50,123 bases of DNA from Candidatus Hinthialibacter antarcticus (GCA_030765645.1 JAVCCE010000055.1:1-50123); one strand, 5' to 3'; shown: positions 26,403 to 35,441, counted from the first letter of the stretch. Program-made: numbers and translations. Notes: generated from the letters alone by a model not told the origin.

Positions 26403-26506
26403 TTTAGAGCGTTTGTCATAAATATGTGCGTAAAGCGCGCCCGTAGCCTGCCTGCCGCAGGCAGGGGATCAGCGATAGATACCGTTACGTAAACTCAACC
26501 CGCACA

Positions 26507-26752
26507 GTATTCGGGCATATTGAAAATTGACGAACCAATCAGGCATGGGTGCAACTCTGGGAGCGCCTGTGCATAAGGGCCTGAAAGCCCGCACTGAAGC
26601 GAGCAGAGTTGTACCCATGCCTATGAAATGGCTTCAAGGAATCTTCTCACTTTGTGAAAAAGTATCCAAATAACGGAAGAACTATAAAAAAAACTCCTCC
26701 CTCAAAAATGGCTTGAGAGAGGAGCCTTAAAAGTTGAATAAATCGTTGCACG
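26507..26752. repeat. Family A repeat (left-truncated) plus adjoining hairpin; direct repeat of 28482-28728
   Basis: The family A sequence is missing its left terminus: it begins at GTATTCGGGCATATTG and ends at CGGAAGAACT (26683). The similarity to 28482-28728 continues past the element through the terminator hairpin to GTTGCACG, so a unit of about 247 bases, differing at few positions, occurs on each side of katA in the same orientation. Confidence 0.88.
26684..26728 (-). terminator. Rho-independent terminator of katA
   Basis: A stem made of CTCCTC-CTCAA and TTGAG-GAGGAG is followed on the minus strand by a long T-run (26685-26693), 45 bases after the catalase stop. A near-copy is at 28659-28704. 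Confidence 0.75.
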
Positions 26753-26772
26753 AATACGGCTACGGTGCGTCT

Positions 26773-28230
26773 TTATGAGACTTCGCTCAGTGGAATCCCT
26801 AAGGCGTTTGCGACCCCTTCACCATAGGCGGGGTCTGCTTTCAGGCAGTTTCCAATATGGCGAACCTTAATCTCTTTCGGAGCATCACCCATTGCGCGCG
26901 CCGTATTCTCGAATAGCGCTTTTTGCTGCTCCGGTTTAAACATACGGAACAATGCGCCAGGTTGCGAGAAGTAATCGTCGTCATCTTCACGATGGCTCCA
27001 ATGGTCCGCCGCGCCTTCGAGGTTGAGAGGCGGTTCCTTTGATTCTGGTTGTTCCTGCCACTCACCATAACTGTTCGGCTCATAGCCCAACGTGCCGCCG
27101 TAGTTATCGTCTACGCGCATGGAGCCGTCGCGGTGGTAACTATGAAATGGACAACGCGCCTTATTAACCGGAATCAATTGATGATTGACTCCAAGGCGGT
27201 AGCGTTGCGCGTCTCCATAAGAAAATAATCTTCCTTGAAGCATTTTATCGGGAGAAAACCCGATCCCGGGAACGATGTTGGCGGGATTGAAAGCCGATTG
27301 TTCAACCTCAGCGAAATAATTTTCCGGGTTTTTATTTAATTCCAACACGCCAACGTCAATCAGGGGGAAGTCTTTATGCGACCATACTTTGGTCAGGTCA
27401 AATGGATTAAATGGGCATTTCGCCGCATCGCTCTCTGACATGATCTGAATCTTCATGTTCCATTTTGGATACTCGCCTTTTTCGATGTTGTCAAACAAGT
27501 CGCGTTGGTGGCTTTCTCGGCATTGACCAATCAAGGTTTGGGCTTCGGCGTCAGTGAGGGTTTGAATTCCTTGCTGGGTTTTCAAATGAAACTTCACCCA
27601 ATTGCGCTCCCCGTTGGCGTTAATCATACTAAATGTATGGCTCCCATAGCCGTTCATGTGGCGGTATGAGGAGGGAATGCCCCGTTCGCTCATGGTGATG
27701 GTTACCTGATGCAACGCTTCGGGCAGCGATGTCCAAAAGTCCCAATTGTTGCGGGCGCTTCTTAAATTGGTTTTTGGGTCGCGCTTCACGGCGTGATTCA
27801 AATCAGGAAATTTAAGCGGATCGCGTAGAAAAAAGACCGGCGTGTTGTTTCCAACCAGGTCCCAGTTTCCTTCTTCGGTATAAAATTTAATGGCGAATCC
27901 GCGAATATCACGCTCTGCGTCAGCGGCGCCGCGTTCGCCTGCGACGGTTGAAAAGCGTACGAATAAATCGGTTTTTTTTCCGATCTCAGAAAATATGTTT
28001 GCTTTTGTGTACTTGCTTATGTCATGCGTTACCGTAAACGCGCCATACGCGCCAGACCCTTTCGCATGCATCCGCCGTTCTGGAATCACTTCCCGGTCAA
28101 AATGGGCGAGTTTTTCCAGAAACCATACATCCTGCAAAAGCATCGGCCCACGCGGCCCTGCGGTCATTGCGTTCTGATTGTCAGGAACAGGCGCTCCCGC
28201 CATCGTTGTGAGTTTTTTCTTGTCGTTCAT
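26773..28230 (-). CDS. katA: Catalase (monofunctional haem, small subunit)
   Basis: 485 residues, the length of clade 3 catalases. The distal histidine is in [12 protein letters not shown], the distal asparagine in [11 protein letters not shown], and the proximal haem tyrosine in [31 protein letters not shown] is the classic signature segment. It breaks down hydrogen peroxide in the cytoplasm. GGAAAAAAG precedes ATG. The gene lies between two 247-base direct repeats, an arrangement that could allow its loss by recombination. Confidence 0.95.
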   Translation of the reverse strand: MNDKKKLTTMAGAPVPDNQNAMTAGPRGPMLLQDVWFLEKLAHFDREVIPERRMHAKGSGAYGAFTVTHDISKYTKANIFSEIGKKTDLFVRFSTVAGERGAADAERDIRGFAIKFYTEEGNWDLVGNNTPVFFLRDPLKFPDLNHAVKRDPKTNLRSARNNWDFWTSLPEALHQVTITMSERGIPSSYRHMNGYGSHTFSMINANGERNWVKFHLKTQQGIQTLTDAEAQTLIGQCRESHQRDLFDNIEKGEYPKWNMKIQIMSESDAAKCPFNPFDLTKVWSHKDFPLIDVGVLELNKNPENYFAEVEQSAFNPANIVPGIGFSPDKMLQGRLFSYGDAQRYRLGVNHQLIPVNKARCPFHSYHRDGSMRVDDNYGGTLGYEPNSYGEWQEQPESKEPPLNLEGAADHWSHREDDDDYFSQPGALFRMFKPEQQKALFENTARAMGDAPKEIKVRHIGNCLKADPAYGEGVANALGIPLSEVS

Positions 28231-28421
28231 TTCTTTTTTCCAATCTACCTATCGTTGTCGGACTCATTTGTGATGCAACAGTATTTTACAGTTTGCTCTC
28301 ATAAAACGAGTGGATGCGTAACCCGGTATTCCGTGGTCGCAATACGCGCTTAATAAGAATTGTTCTTAATTAGGAAAAATAACACACTTGGGTGGGAATG
28401 TAAAGTAGAAAGTTTAAAAAA

Positions 28422-28658
28422 GGTTGATCCCGTCAGTGAGTACTTACATTGATGGATGGCCAGAATTTTGTTTAAGAAAACGTATTCGGGCATATTGAAA
28501 ATTGACGAACCAATCAGGCATGGGTGCAACTCTGGGAGCGCCTGTGCAAAAGGGCCTGAAAGCCCGCACTGAAGCAAGCAGAGTTGTACCCATGCCTATG
28601 AAATGGCTTCAAGGAATCTTCTCACTTTGTGAAAAAGTATCCAAATACCGGAAGAACC
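28422..28658. repeat. Family A repeat
   Basis: Left end GGTTGATCCCGTCAGTGAG and right end TACCGGAAGAACC, with flanks TTAAAAAA (28414-28421) and ATAAAAAA (28659-28666) matching 7 of 8. The hairpin right arm has GTTGTACCC, a G-T wobble against the left arm GGGTGCAAC, shared with the 26.5 kb copy. Confidence 0.9.
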
Positions 28659-28728
28659 ATAAAAAAAGGCTCCTCTCTCATAAATGGCTTGAGAGAGGAG
28701 CCTTGAAAGTTGAATAAATCGTTGCACG
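28482..28728. repeat. Second copy of the 247-bp direct repeat flanking katA
   Basis: It overlaps the family A element and extends through a hairpin (28667-28704) to GTTGCACG. Equivalent to 26507-26752. Here the hairpin is not placed just after any gene, so this copy is probably the derived one. Confidence 0.8.
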
Positions 28729-28787
28729 GTTCCCACTGTTTATCGGCCTAGCCGGTCGAAGTTTGGCAGCGACTTACTATAATAAGA

Positions 28788-30461
28788 ATGATCGAAGAAA
28801 AAGTGAGTTGTTCATTGATGAAAACCGTATTTCTATTTTTCGTTTTGATCGCGCCGGGTTTGCTCTACGCGAATTCGCCCGACGCCGTGGTTCCCTTGTT
28901 TCCCGTGAATTCGGAGAACGGCGAGTTGCTGTATGAGTCGCCGGAACTCACTTCCACTGTTGCACCAGATGAGGGCGGTTTTTATCCAGAATTGATCCAA
29001 TTCAACAATTGGACGGTTACGTCCACCCGCGAAATTGAAAATTCAACCGATTTGACGTCTCGCATCCAGTGCGTCATCGAATATACGGGCGAGGTTTCAT
29101 TGAGCGCGGCGCAGTTGCACGCTTGTAAGCCGGTTGTGTTGTTCTTGCCGACGAGTGGAATCACCTACAAACCCAAAGCGCCCAGCCCGTCCTGGGGGCG
29201 GGCGGCCCCGAAACGGCGCGAGGGCAGCGAAGGGCCGCAAAACCTGGTCCTCTTGATGATTGATACCTTGCGGGACGATTGCACCCCGCCTTATGGGCAC
29301 CCCTTCGTGATTGCGCCCCATCTCGACCTGTTGGCGTCAATGGGAACCACATTTACGAACGCGTACGCGGCTTCGTCGTCAACGCGGCCCAGCATTGGGA
29401 CCTTTTTCAGCGGCTTGCACCCCATCGCGCACGGCGCAGAACGCCATGCGCTGACTGGCGCCCGGTTGCGCCCGGGGTTCCCGGTGATCGCGGAATATAT
29501 GTCGAGCATGGGCTTTGAAACCGCAGGCGCCGTCAGTAACGCGCAGATAACGTCTGCGTATGGCTTCGAGCGCGGGTTCCAACGCTATCACTGCCCCATT
29601 CGCGACCATGAAGTGACCGAAATGGGCATGAAGGAATTGCAGCGCCTCAGCGAGCCGTTTTTTCTCTATCTCCATTACATCGCGCCCCATCAGCCGTATG
29701 AACCTGCCGGGCTCTACAACGGCTTGTACGAAGGCCGGACGCCATACCCCGAAATGGACGCCTATTTGGCGGAAGTGACCCAGGATGACCGCCGCGTCGG
29801 GCGTATTCTGTCTGAATTGGCGCGGCAAGGCCTGCTCGACCGCACCCTCATCTGGACGCTGTCTGACCACGGCGAAGAATTTTGGGAACACGGTTGGAAC
29901 GGACACGGCGCCAATCTCTACGAAGAATCAGTGCGTACCGTTTCGATTGTGAACAGCCCGCCATACACGCCGCCCGGTCAGACAATCGAAACGCCGGTCA
30001 TGCACGCTGATGTGTTGCCTACGCTGCAAGATTTTTATCAACAGTCGGCTGGGTTTCTTTCCGCCGGGTTGAGCCTGAAGCCGTTTTTACAATCGCAGAA
30101 AACAGCCGTCCTCGCCGATTTTATTCAGCGGCCTGTCTTTTTACATCATGGCGGTGGAACAAAAGCCGATGCGCATCCGTCTGATAAGCAAGCGATTTTA
30201 CACGACGGCGAAAAGTGGGTCTGGTGGACGCAAACCAACGCCTGGGAGCACTATCAGCTCGATCAAGACCCCCAAGAGGCGAATGACTTAGCCAAATCGG
30301 CTTCGGGTGCGATATCATCTATGCAAGAAAGCCTGATGCGCGTCAACAACATCCAACATCAGTTGGCTGAACGATTTTCGACGCCAGGCGGAGACGGGCA
30401 GGGAATCAACCTGAGTCGCCAGGAGATGGAAAATCTACGCGATTTAGGTTACGTCAAATAA
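28788..30461 (+). CDS. Sulfatase-fold hydrolase lacking the formylglycine cysteine
   Basis: 557 residues as given; an inner ATG at 28818 (MKTVFLFFVLIAPGLLYA) makes a cleaner signal peptide and may be the true start. Residues ~40-130 are an extra N-terminal beta region. The alkaline phosphatase superfamily core begins NLVLLMIDTLRDDCTPPYG. At the nucleophile position it has SSSTRPSIGTFFSGLHP: threonine stands where sulfatases have the CxPxR cysteine, and isoleucine where they have arginine. LSDHGEEFWEHGWNGHG supplies the second metal site. It is therefore more likely a phospho- or phosphonate-ester hydrolase or transferase than a sulfatase. The C-terminus LRDLGYVK is shared with the 13947 product. 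Confidence 0.85.
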   Translation: MIEEKVSCSLMKTVFLFFVLIAPGLLYANSPDAVVPLFPVNSENGELLYESPELTSTVAPDEGGFYPELIQFNNWTVTSTREIENSTDLTSRIQCVIEYTGEVSLSAAQLHACKPVVLFLPTSGITYKPKAPSPSWGRAAPKRREGSEGPQNLVLLMIDTLRDDCTPPYGHPFVIAPHLDLLASMGTTFTNAYAASSSTRPSIGTFFSGLHPIAHGAERHALTGARLRPGFPVIAEYMSSMGFETAGAVSNAQITSAYGFERGFQRYHCPIRDHEVTEMGMKELQRLSEPFFLYLHYIAPHQPYEPAGLYNGLYEGRTPYPEMDAYLAEVTQDDRRVGRILSELARQGLLDRTLIWTLSDHGEEFWEHGWNGHGANLYEESVRTVSIVNSPPYTPPGQTIETPVMHADVLPTLQDFYQQSAGFLSAGLSLKPFLQSQKTAVLADFIQRPVFLHHGGGTKADAHPSDKQAILHDGEKWVWWTQTNAWEHYQLDQDPQEANDLAKSASGAISSMQESLMRVNNIQHQLAERFSTPGGDGQGINLSRQEMENLRDLGYVK

Positions 30462-30548
30462 GAGAACGTATTTCGTCGATGCGAACCCTTTACCAAAAGG
30501 CGTTCCACGGTGACAATAGTTGCTCACAAACCACCATCGGAGGATGTT

Positions 30549-31190
30549 ATGTTCAAAGGTATTGGCAAACGATCAATGATTTTATTTTCCGCTGCAATGG
30601 CGTTCAGTTTTGCGCTGACGGCAACTGCGGCGGATGACGGCTTTGTCTCAATTTTTAATGGCAAAGACCTGACGGGCTGGACCGTGCAAGGACTCGAAAA
30701 AGCCGTTCCAAAAGTGAAAGACGGCGCCATGGTTGTCGGCGGCTGGGATTATTGGGCCGTGATTTCTGAAAAAGAATACGGCGACTTCATTTTGAAGTTT
30801 GACTGTATGTTCGACAAAAAAGGCAACAGCGGCATTTGCGTTCACGTCCCCAAAAAAGACGTATTCAAAAAGCAATCGTTTGAAATCCAATTGGATGCAG
30901 ACGCGGGCGAAGTGGGCAAAAAATGCACCGGTTCACTTTTTACCAGCAAAGGTGAATTCAAAACCGCCGAAAAGAACCCGACCAAAGCGCTTGGCGAATG
31001 GAACAGCGTTGAGATCAAATATCAAGGCAAAAAACTTTCGCTGACCATCAACGGCGAAGCGGTTCATACCGATCTCGACATGACTCAGTTCGACAACCTG
31101 AAACTGAACGACAAAGGCCACATCGCGATTCAACGCAACGACTACAAAAAGGCCGTTTCGTATAAGAACATCATGATTAAAGAGCTGTAA
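30549..31190 (+). CDS. DUF1080 family exported protein (3-keto-disaccharide hydrolase-like)
   Basis: 213 residues from ATG 30549, preceded by GGAGG; the longer frame from 30510 lacks a ribosome site. There is a signal peptide (FSFALTATAA). The concanavalin-like jelly roll starts with GFVSIFNGKDLTGWTV, the DUF1080 hallmark. GNSGICVHVPKKD, FEIQLDAD and LGEWNSVEIKYQGKKLSLTINGE follow in family order. Characterised members hydrolyse 3-keto-glycosides or bind glycans. It lies 87 bases after the sulfatase-fold gene on the same strand. Confidence 0.92.
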   Translation: MFKGIGKRSMILFSAAMAFSFALTATAADDGFVSIFNGKDLTGWTVQGLEKAVPKVKDGAMVVGGWDYWAVISEKEYGDFILKFDCMFDKKGNSGICVHVPKKDVFKKQSFEIQLDADAGEVGKKCTGSLFTSKGEFKTAEKNPTKALGEWNSVEIKYQGKKLSLTINGEAVHTDLDMTQFDNLKLNDKGHIAIQRNDYKKAVSYKNIMIKEL

Positions 31191-31250
31191 TCGGCTGGTG
31201 GGGTAAGTATAAAGAACCCACACTACATGCAACATTGAGATATAATCGAA

Positions 31251-31286
31251 TCGGCTGACGGGGAAACCTGCCAGCCGATTTTTTAT
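31251..31286 (+). terminator. Rho-independent terminator of the DUF1080 gene
   Basis: A stem TCGGCTGACGGG / CCTGCCAGCCGA is followed by six T. Its right half is included in the 115-bp tandem duplication. Confidence 0.8.
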
Positions 31287-31485
31287 TGTTGATCCATAAA
31301 AGGTTTCAATTGATCTCAACGAAAAGCAAGAAATGGGGAGAGCGAGGCTCCCGCCGAGCCGCGCAGTATCTGACGGGGAAACCTGCCAGCCGATTTTTTA
31401 TTGTTGATCCATAAAAGGTTTCAATTGATCTCAACGAAAAGTAAGAAATGGGGAGGGCGAGGCTCCCGCCGAGCCGCGCAGTATC
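31256..31485. repeat. 115-bp tandem duplication (two units)
   Basis: Units 31256-31370 and 31371-31485 differ at only a few bases. Each contains the terminator's right half and GGCGAGGCTCCCGCCGAGCC, which recurs at 50098-50117. Confidence 0.9.
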
Positions 31486-31565
31486 AATGCGTTTTTATTT
31501 TATCGCGGCCCACCAGCAGCCATCCTGCGGCAGCCTGCTAACCGTAGGCTAGGCAGGCTGATACA

Positions 31566-32120
31566 TCATATTTTCTCTTTCATCTCGCTGATCTGCAATT
31601 CAAGTTCGAGCAATTTCTCTCGCAGTTTAAGTTCAGTGCGTTCGATCATGCGTTGAATCATAAACAGCGCCCCCATGATGAGAAACACGGTCGCGTACGC
31701 GATCATGCGCCCGCCGGCTGCGGGCTCCATTTGCATTCCCAACATCAAACTGACAACGGTGGAAAACACCACCATGCCCCAGATAGACCCGATCATGATA
31801 TCGGGGTCGCGCTTGAGATTCATTGACCCGCGCCGCGCCATACGGAAGCAGATCACCGCCCAAACGGCGGAACCAGCGGCGCCGACCAGAAACAACAAGC
31901 GCGCCAATAGCGGGAGTTCATCCGGGGCAATAAAGAAGATAACAACAAAGTGGATACAAATGACGGCCCCGACGACGGACACGACATAATGCCAGATGCG
32001 GTTCTTGTTGCTCAGCGGTTGTTCAGTCATGGTTTTGAGTTCCTTTTCGTAGCGTTCTTTGAGTGACGGGGTGACGGTTTCCGCTGCCAGGAGCCGTTCG
32101 CGAAGATTGGAATCATTCAT
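31566..32120 (-). CDS. Membrane protein, probable partner of the ECF sigma factor
   Basis: 184 residues. A soluble N-terminus (LRERLLAAETVTPSLKERYE) precedes four hydrophobic helices at ~45-66, 71-93, 106-126 and 137-155, and the C-terminus is a coiled coil (RTELKLREKLLELELQISEM). Its ATG at 32120 overlaps the sigma gene stop (32113), the usual layout of a sigma factor and its membrane anti-sigma. It carries no recognised zinc anti-sigma motif, so the anti-sigma role is inference from position. Confidence 0.75.
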   Translation of the reverse strand: MNDSNLRERLLAAETVTPSLKERYEKELKTMTEQPLSNKNRIWHYVVSVVGAVICIHFVVIFFIAPDELPLLARLLFLVGAAGSAVWAVICFRMARRGSMNLKRDPDIMIGSIWGMVVFSTVVSLMLGMQMEPAAGGRMIAYATVFLIMGALFMIQRMIERTELKLREKLLELELQISEMKEKI

Positions 32121-32694
32121 GGGTCTGGCCCCTTTCGTTGAGCAGCTTTCGTAGTTCTCGTTTGGCGTAGTGAAGGCGTGATTTCACCGTGCCGGTCGGC
32201 GCTCCGACAATGACGGCGATTTCTTCCAGCGAAAAATTTTCTAATACATGCAACGTAATCACTTCGCGGTGCGGCAACGTCAACTGCTGTAAGGCGTGAT
32301 GAAGATCAATGGCGTCATCGGCGGAAAAGCCTGAATCATTTTCGAGCGCCGCGTCGACTTCGGCCTCGTTTTCATCATCAAGCGGTACATAGCGCTTTTG
32401 TTTTCGCCAGTGGCTGACAGCGGCGTTGCGGGCAATTTGGTAGAGCCAGGCGGGCAACGCTTTCGGATCGCGCAACTGGCCAGCGCCGCCCAGCGCTTTC
32501 ATCCAGACGTCCTGCAGAACGTCCCAACAGTCGGCTTCGCTATCCAACAAGCGCCGCAGGTAATAGAACAGCGGTTGTTCCCACTGACTGACCATACGTC
32601 GCGCGGCGTTGGGCGCCCCGTTTCGTAGATGCAGCCAAAGCAGTTCGTTTTCGATATCGCGCCGGGTGCGTGTCATTTTGGTCTCCGCCTTCAT
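32113..32694 (-). CDS. ECF-family RNA polymerase sigma factor
   Basis: 193 residues; ATG at 32676 (MTRTRRDIENELLW, with GGCGGAG upstream) is an equally good start. Region 2 is LLDSEADCWDVLQDVWMKAL with LPAWLYQIARNAAVSHWRK. Region 4 is LTLPHREVITLHVLENFSLE followed by EIAVIVGAPTGTVKSRLHYA, a helix-turn-helix for the -35 element. It directs transcription of a target set that is unknown here. It is cotranscribed with the overlapping membrane gene. A set of 68-bp tandem repeats lies about 210 bases upstream. Confidence 0.93.
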   Translation of the reverse strand: MKAETKMTRTRRDIENELLWLHLRNGAPNAARRMVSQWEQPLFYYLRRLLDSEADCWDVLQDVWMKALGGAGQLRDPKALPAWLYQIARNAAVSHWRKQKRYVPLDDENEAEVDAALENDSGFSADDAIDLHHALQQLTLPHREVITLHVLENFSLEEIAVIVGAPTGTVKSRLHYAKRELRKLLNERGQTHE

Positions 32695-32749
32695 TTGACA
32701 AGACGCAGGAGAAGAAGAAAAGGTTCAAATGAAAAAATGCTGTTTTTCT

Positions 32750-32795
32750 GCCCCCTTTTATAAGGGGGGGTGGCGCTGAAAGCGCCGGGGGGATT
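32750..32795. repeat. Family-B-related internal fragment
   Basis: CCCCCTTTTATAAGGGGGG followed by GGCGCTGAAAGCGCC matches the interior of family B (5517-5565, 9557-9601) but has no CAATGTC termini. Confidence 0.7.
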
Positions 32796-32842
32796 TGCCG
32801 TTTGAAAATGACTCAATCAATACAAAAGGCGGCGAGGCCGCC

Positions 32843-32883
32843 CTCCCTCATCCCAACCTTCTCCCAGAGGGAGAAGGGGCAGG
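32843..32883. repeat. CTCCC/GGGAG intergenic palindrome
   Basis: CCTTCTCCCAGAGGGAGAAGG with flanks of the common CTCACCCCAGCCCTCTCCC type; a related copy is at 35442-35487. Confidence 0.6.
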
Positions 32884-32904
32884 TTGCAGGCTTCGTTGAA
32901 TACC

Positions 32905-33120
32905 AGCGGTAAATACGAATTCGTACAGCCTAGAGAATTGATAAGCAGTGTATCAGTGCGTCCGCAGGGCTCAGCGGTAAATACGAATTCGTACAACCTG
33001 GAAAGTTGACGAGCAGAGTATCAGCGCGCCGGAACGGCTCAGCGATAGATAAGAATTCGTACAGCCTAGAGAATTGATAAGCAGAGTGTCAGCGCGCCGG
33101 AACGGCTCAGCGATAGATTC
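32905..33120. repeat. 68-bp tandem repeat array (three units plus a partial)
   Basis: Units start at 32905, 32973, 33041 and 33109, an exact 68-base period. The first two contain the perfect palindrome TACGAATTCGTA; the third has AAGAATTCGTA. There are no spacers, so it is not a CRISPR array. Confidence 0.88.
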
Positions 33121-33159
33121 AGAAAAGGTATGAATAAGAAAACGTCGCTAAATATCAAA

Positions 33160-33771
33160 TCAATAGTGTTCGTGGCGGCGTTGAGAGGTGATTTCGTTGG
33201 TGAATTCATTGGCGATGTTCACCGCCGACGCGGAAACTTTCAGCTGGCTCACTTCAACTATTTCTTCGTATTGTTTGTAGTAGTCGAGTAAAAACGAGTC
33301 GCCGCCTTTGTTGTTGAAATCATAAATATGCTCAAAGAAAACCCGCTTGATTCCCGCGCTGAGCAGCACCTTAAAGCAATTCACGCAGGGCGACATGGTG
33401 CAGTAAATGGTGCTGCCTTCGATGGAGATGCCCGCGCGGGCGGCGTGTGCGATGGCGTTCATTTCGGCGTGGACGGCGCGGGAGAGTTCGCGGGGTTCGA
33501 TGCCCTCGACGTGATTTTCGGGTTGGCGCCAGTAGCACTGTTTTTTGTCGATGCAGTGCCATGTGCCGGGAGGCGCTCCGTTGTAACCGGTCGCGAGCAT
33601 ACGCTTGTCGCGGGCGATGACCGCGCCTACTGGACGCGAAAAACAGGTCGAGCGCGTCGCCGCCAACTTCGCCAGCAGCATGAAGTATTCGTCCCACGAG
33701 GGGCGGTTTTCGCTCAATGCGGCAGAGAGTTCCGAGCCTTCGTGCGGCTGGTGAATTGGCAAATCATTCAT
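33160..33771 (-). CDS. dCMP/cytidine deaminase family protein (ComEB/dCMP deaminase-like)
   Basis: 203 residues from ATG 33771 (MNDLPIHQPHEG, AAAGGA six bases upstream); the frame opens eight codons earlier. The zinc-dependent deaminase core shows RPVGAVIARDKRMLATGYNG, then HAEMNAI with the zinc histidine and catalytic glutamate, and SPCVNCFKVLL with the two zinc cysteines. The insert containing HCIDKKQCYWRQ fits the dCMP deaminase group, which makes dUMP for thymidylate synthesis. The C-terminal ~30 residues look variable. Confidence 0.93.
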   Translation of the reverse strand: MNDLPIHQPHEGSELSAALSENRPSWDEYFMLLAKLAATRSTCFSRPVGAVIARDKRMLATGYNGAPPGTWHCIDKKQCYWRQPENHVEGIEPRELSRAVHAEMNAIAHAARAGISIEGSTIYCTMSPCVNCFKVLLSAGIKRVFFEHIYDFNNKGGDSFLLDYYKQYEEIVEVSQLKVSASAVNIANEFTNEITSQRRHEHY

Positions 33772-33994
33772 AGTAAATCCTTTGATGAAACCCAATATAT
33801 TGTGCTTGGTGCGATAATAGCAACAAAATATGCTGGTTTCAAGTCGAAGTTCAGCGCTTTTGAGGGAGTGGATGGATTCTATTTTCGAATGAGAGGTAAA
33901 TTAATATTAAATAAAAAATTAATTCGATTATATGAATGACTGTGCTAGGATTGTCGGAATGATGATTCAATCACTTTTTGGGGAGGTCAGTTTT

Positions 33995-35041
33995 ATGAAA
34001 AAATGGATTCAAAGAAGTGCGGTATTGTTGTGTGCGCCTGTTTTTGTCTGTGCAGCATTCGCCCAAGACACATCGGTGAACGTGAACGAGTTTCAGATTC
34101 CTGAACTCGCGACGGTTCCAGTGATCGACGGCGATCTGTCGGATGCCGCGTGGGACAACGTCCCAGTCATTCCGATGGATCAAAACGGCGACAATGATGC
34201 GGCGGAAGCGGGAACGGGCGATTTGGACATCACTCTCAAAGTAGCTTGGGATGATGAAACCAACGCGCTGTATTTTCACATCAACGTCATTGATGATGCG
34301 TTGGTTTCAACACGAGGCCGCGGCTCATCGGCTGGCGACGGCGGTTGGGCGAATGAGCGCTTGGAAATCATTCTCGACGGCTTGAATACTGGCGATGCGG
34401 CTTCTGCAAACACAACGCCGTTCCACCATCAGTATGTATTCGATATGCCAAACACCTGGGACCCCTGGGCCTCAGACAACGACATCGAAAACGGCGTGTT
34501 CTTCGACCAGGAAATCGGGTTGTTCAACACGGCGGACGGCGGAATTCCTGTTTCGTCAAGTTTCGTCAGCATTCCAATATTTGAGCGCATTGAAGGCGCT
34601 CTGGATGTGACCAATGCCCACGCGCCATGGAATGTGAATGATTCATACCTGGAGTCTGCTGCGATGATTCGCGTTACAGACCCAGGCGCCTCTGAGTGGA
34701 TTGAAGCCCCGGTTGAATATAACTACGAAATCAAAGTGGTTGTCTTTGATGAGTTGTGGCCGGCCGCTGATCTCGATTATGAAATTGATAATCCAGATAA
34801 CGTCGCCGCAGGTTGGGAAAGTTTCTTCGCAGATGAGTTTCACATTGTGAAAGACCTCGAAGTTAATTCTGTAGTCGGGTTCTCTTCGCAAATGAATGAC
34901 GCTGATATTTGGTCGGACGCTCCGACCCGTGAACACCAGACCAATACAACAGGAGTCGCTGGCAACTGGAACAGCAGCGAAAGCCTGTCTGCATTGGTAT
35001 TGGTTGGCGGCTCGTCCGTTCCTGACTGGGCGTTGCAATAA
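33995..35041 (+). CDS. Secreted CBM9-like protein
   Basis: 348 residues from ATG 33995 (GGGGAGG upstream). Signal peptide MKKWIQRSAVLLCAPVFVCA, cleaved near AFAQ. The CBM9-like beta-sandwich begins VPVIDGDLSDAAWDNVPVI and continues DITLKVAWDDETNALYFHI and NERLEIILDG, the family pattern. It is a close functional relative of the broken gene at 309-2051, and the C-terminus PDWALQ resembles that gene's SDWGLY. It probably binds glycans outside the cell or in the periplasm. A strong terminator follows. Confidence 0.85.
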   Translation: MKKWIQRSAVLLCAPVFVCAAFAQDTSVNVNEFQIPELATVPVIDGDLSDAAWDNVPVIPMDQNGDNDAAEAGTGDLDITLKVAWDDETNALYFHINVIDDALVSTRGRGSSAGDGGWANERLEIILDGLNTGDAASANTTPFHHQYVFDMPNTWDPWASDNDIENGVFFDQEIGLFNTADGGIPVSSSFVSIPIFERIEGALDVTNAHAPWNVNDSYLESAAMIRVTDPGASEWIEAPVEYNYEIKVVVFDELWPAADLDYEIDNPDNVAAGWESFFADEFHIVKDLEVNSVVGFSSQMNDADIWSDAPTREHQTNTTGVAGNWNSSESLSALVLVGGSSVPDWALQ

Positions 35042-35074
35042 ACTGAACTGTCGCAAAACCTCGTATGAACAATG

Positions 35075-35112
35075 AAGCCCCGGGCGAGAGCGTCCGGGGC
35101 TTTTTCTTTTTT
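35075..35112 (+). terminator. Rho-independent terminator of the CBM9-like gene
   Basis: A stem AGCCCCGG...CCGGGGCT is followed by TTTTTCTTTTTT. Confidence 0.92.
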
Positions 35113-35128
35113 GGGATTTGGAAATTGA

Positions 35129-35386
35129 TTAGCGAGCGGTGATTTCCAGGTTTAACTGGTAACCAAGTGTATCCAAAATTGCTTCGCAATCGGCGACAGT
35201 AAGACCGAATTGGCGCACGTCAATCGCGCCGATTCGCGCAACCGCGTCTCGAATCGCATCATGTTTGTCCTGATGAAATTCGGCGTTGCGCATCGCCGTT
35301 TCCGCCCAATCAACGACTTTCGCCTCTGTAATCTCATGTCTGAGAAAGGCGGACATTTTCGCCGCGACGTCGTCTTTGGTAATCAT
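35129..35386 (-). CDS. Small conserved-looking helical protein of unknown function
   Basis: 85 residues; GAGGAT before ATG. All-helical make-up: MITKDDVAAKMSAFLRHEIT, then AKVVDWAETAMRNAE and ARIGAIDVRQFGLTVADCEA. This resembles a family of short hypothetical proteins scattered in bacteria with a VDWAE motif, to my recollection without a known role. It ends close to the terminator of the opposite-strand CBM9-like gene. Confidence 0.72.
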   Translation of the reverse strand: MITKDDVAAKMSAFLRHEITEAKVVDWAETAMRNAEFHQDKHDAIRDAVARIGAIDVRQFGLTVADCEAILDTLGYQLNLEITAR

Positions 35387-35441
35387 CTTACTTATCCTCA
35401 GTTTGATGGCCTAAATCAACAGGGTATTTCCTGTGGATTAC

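Noticed and set aside
28788-30461. Calling this gene a sulfatase
   Set aside because: The CxPxR formylglycine signature is absent.
32905-33120. Possible CRISPR array
   Set aside because: The repeats are contiguous, 68 bases long and without spacers, and no cas gene is near.
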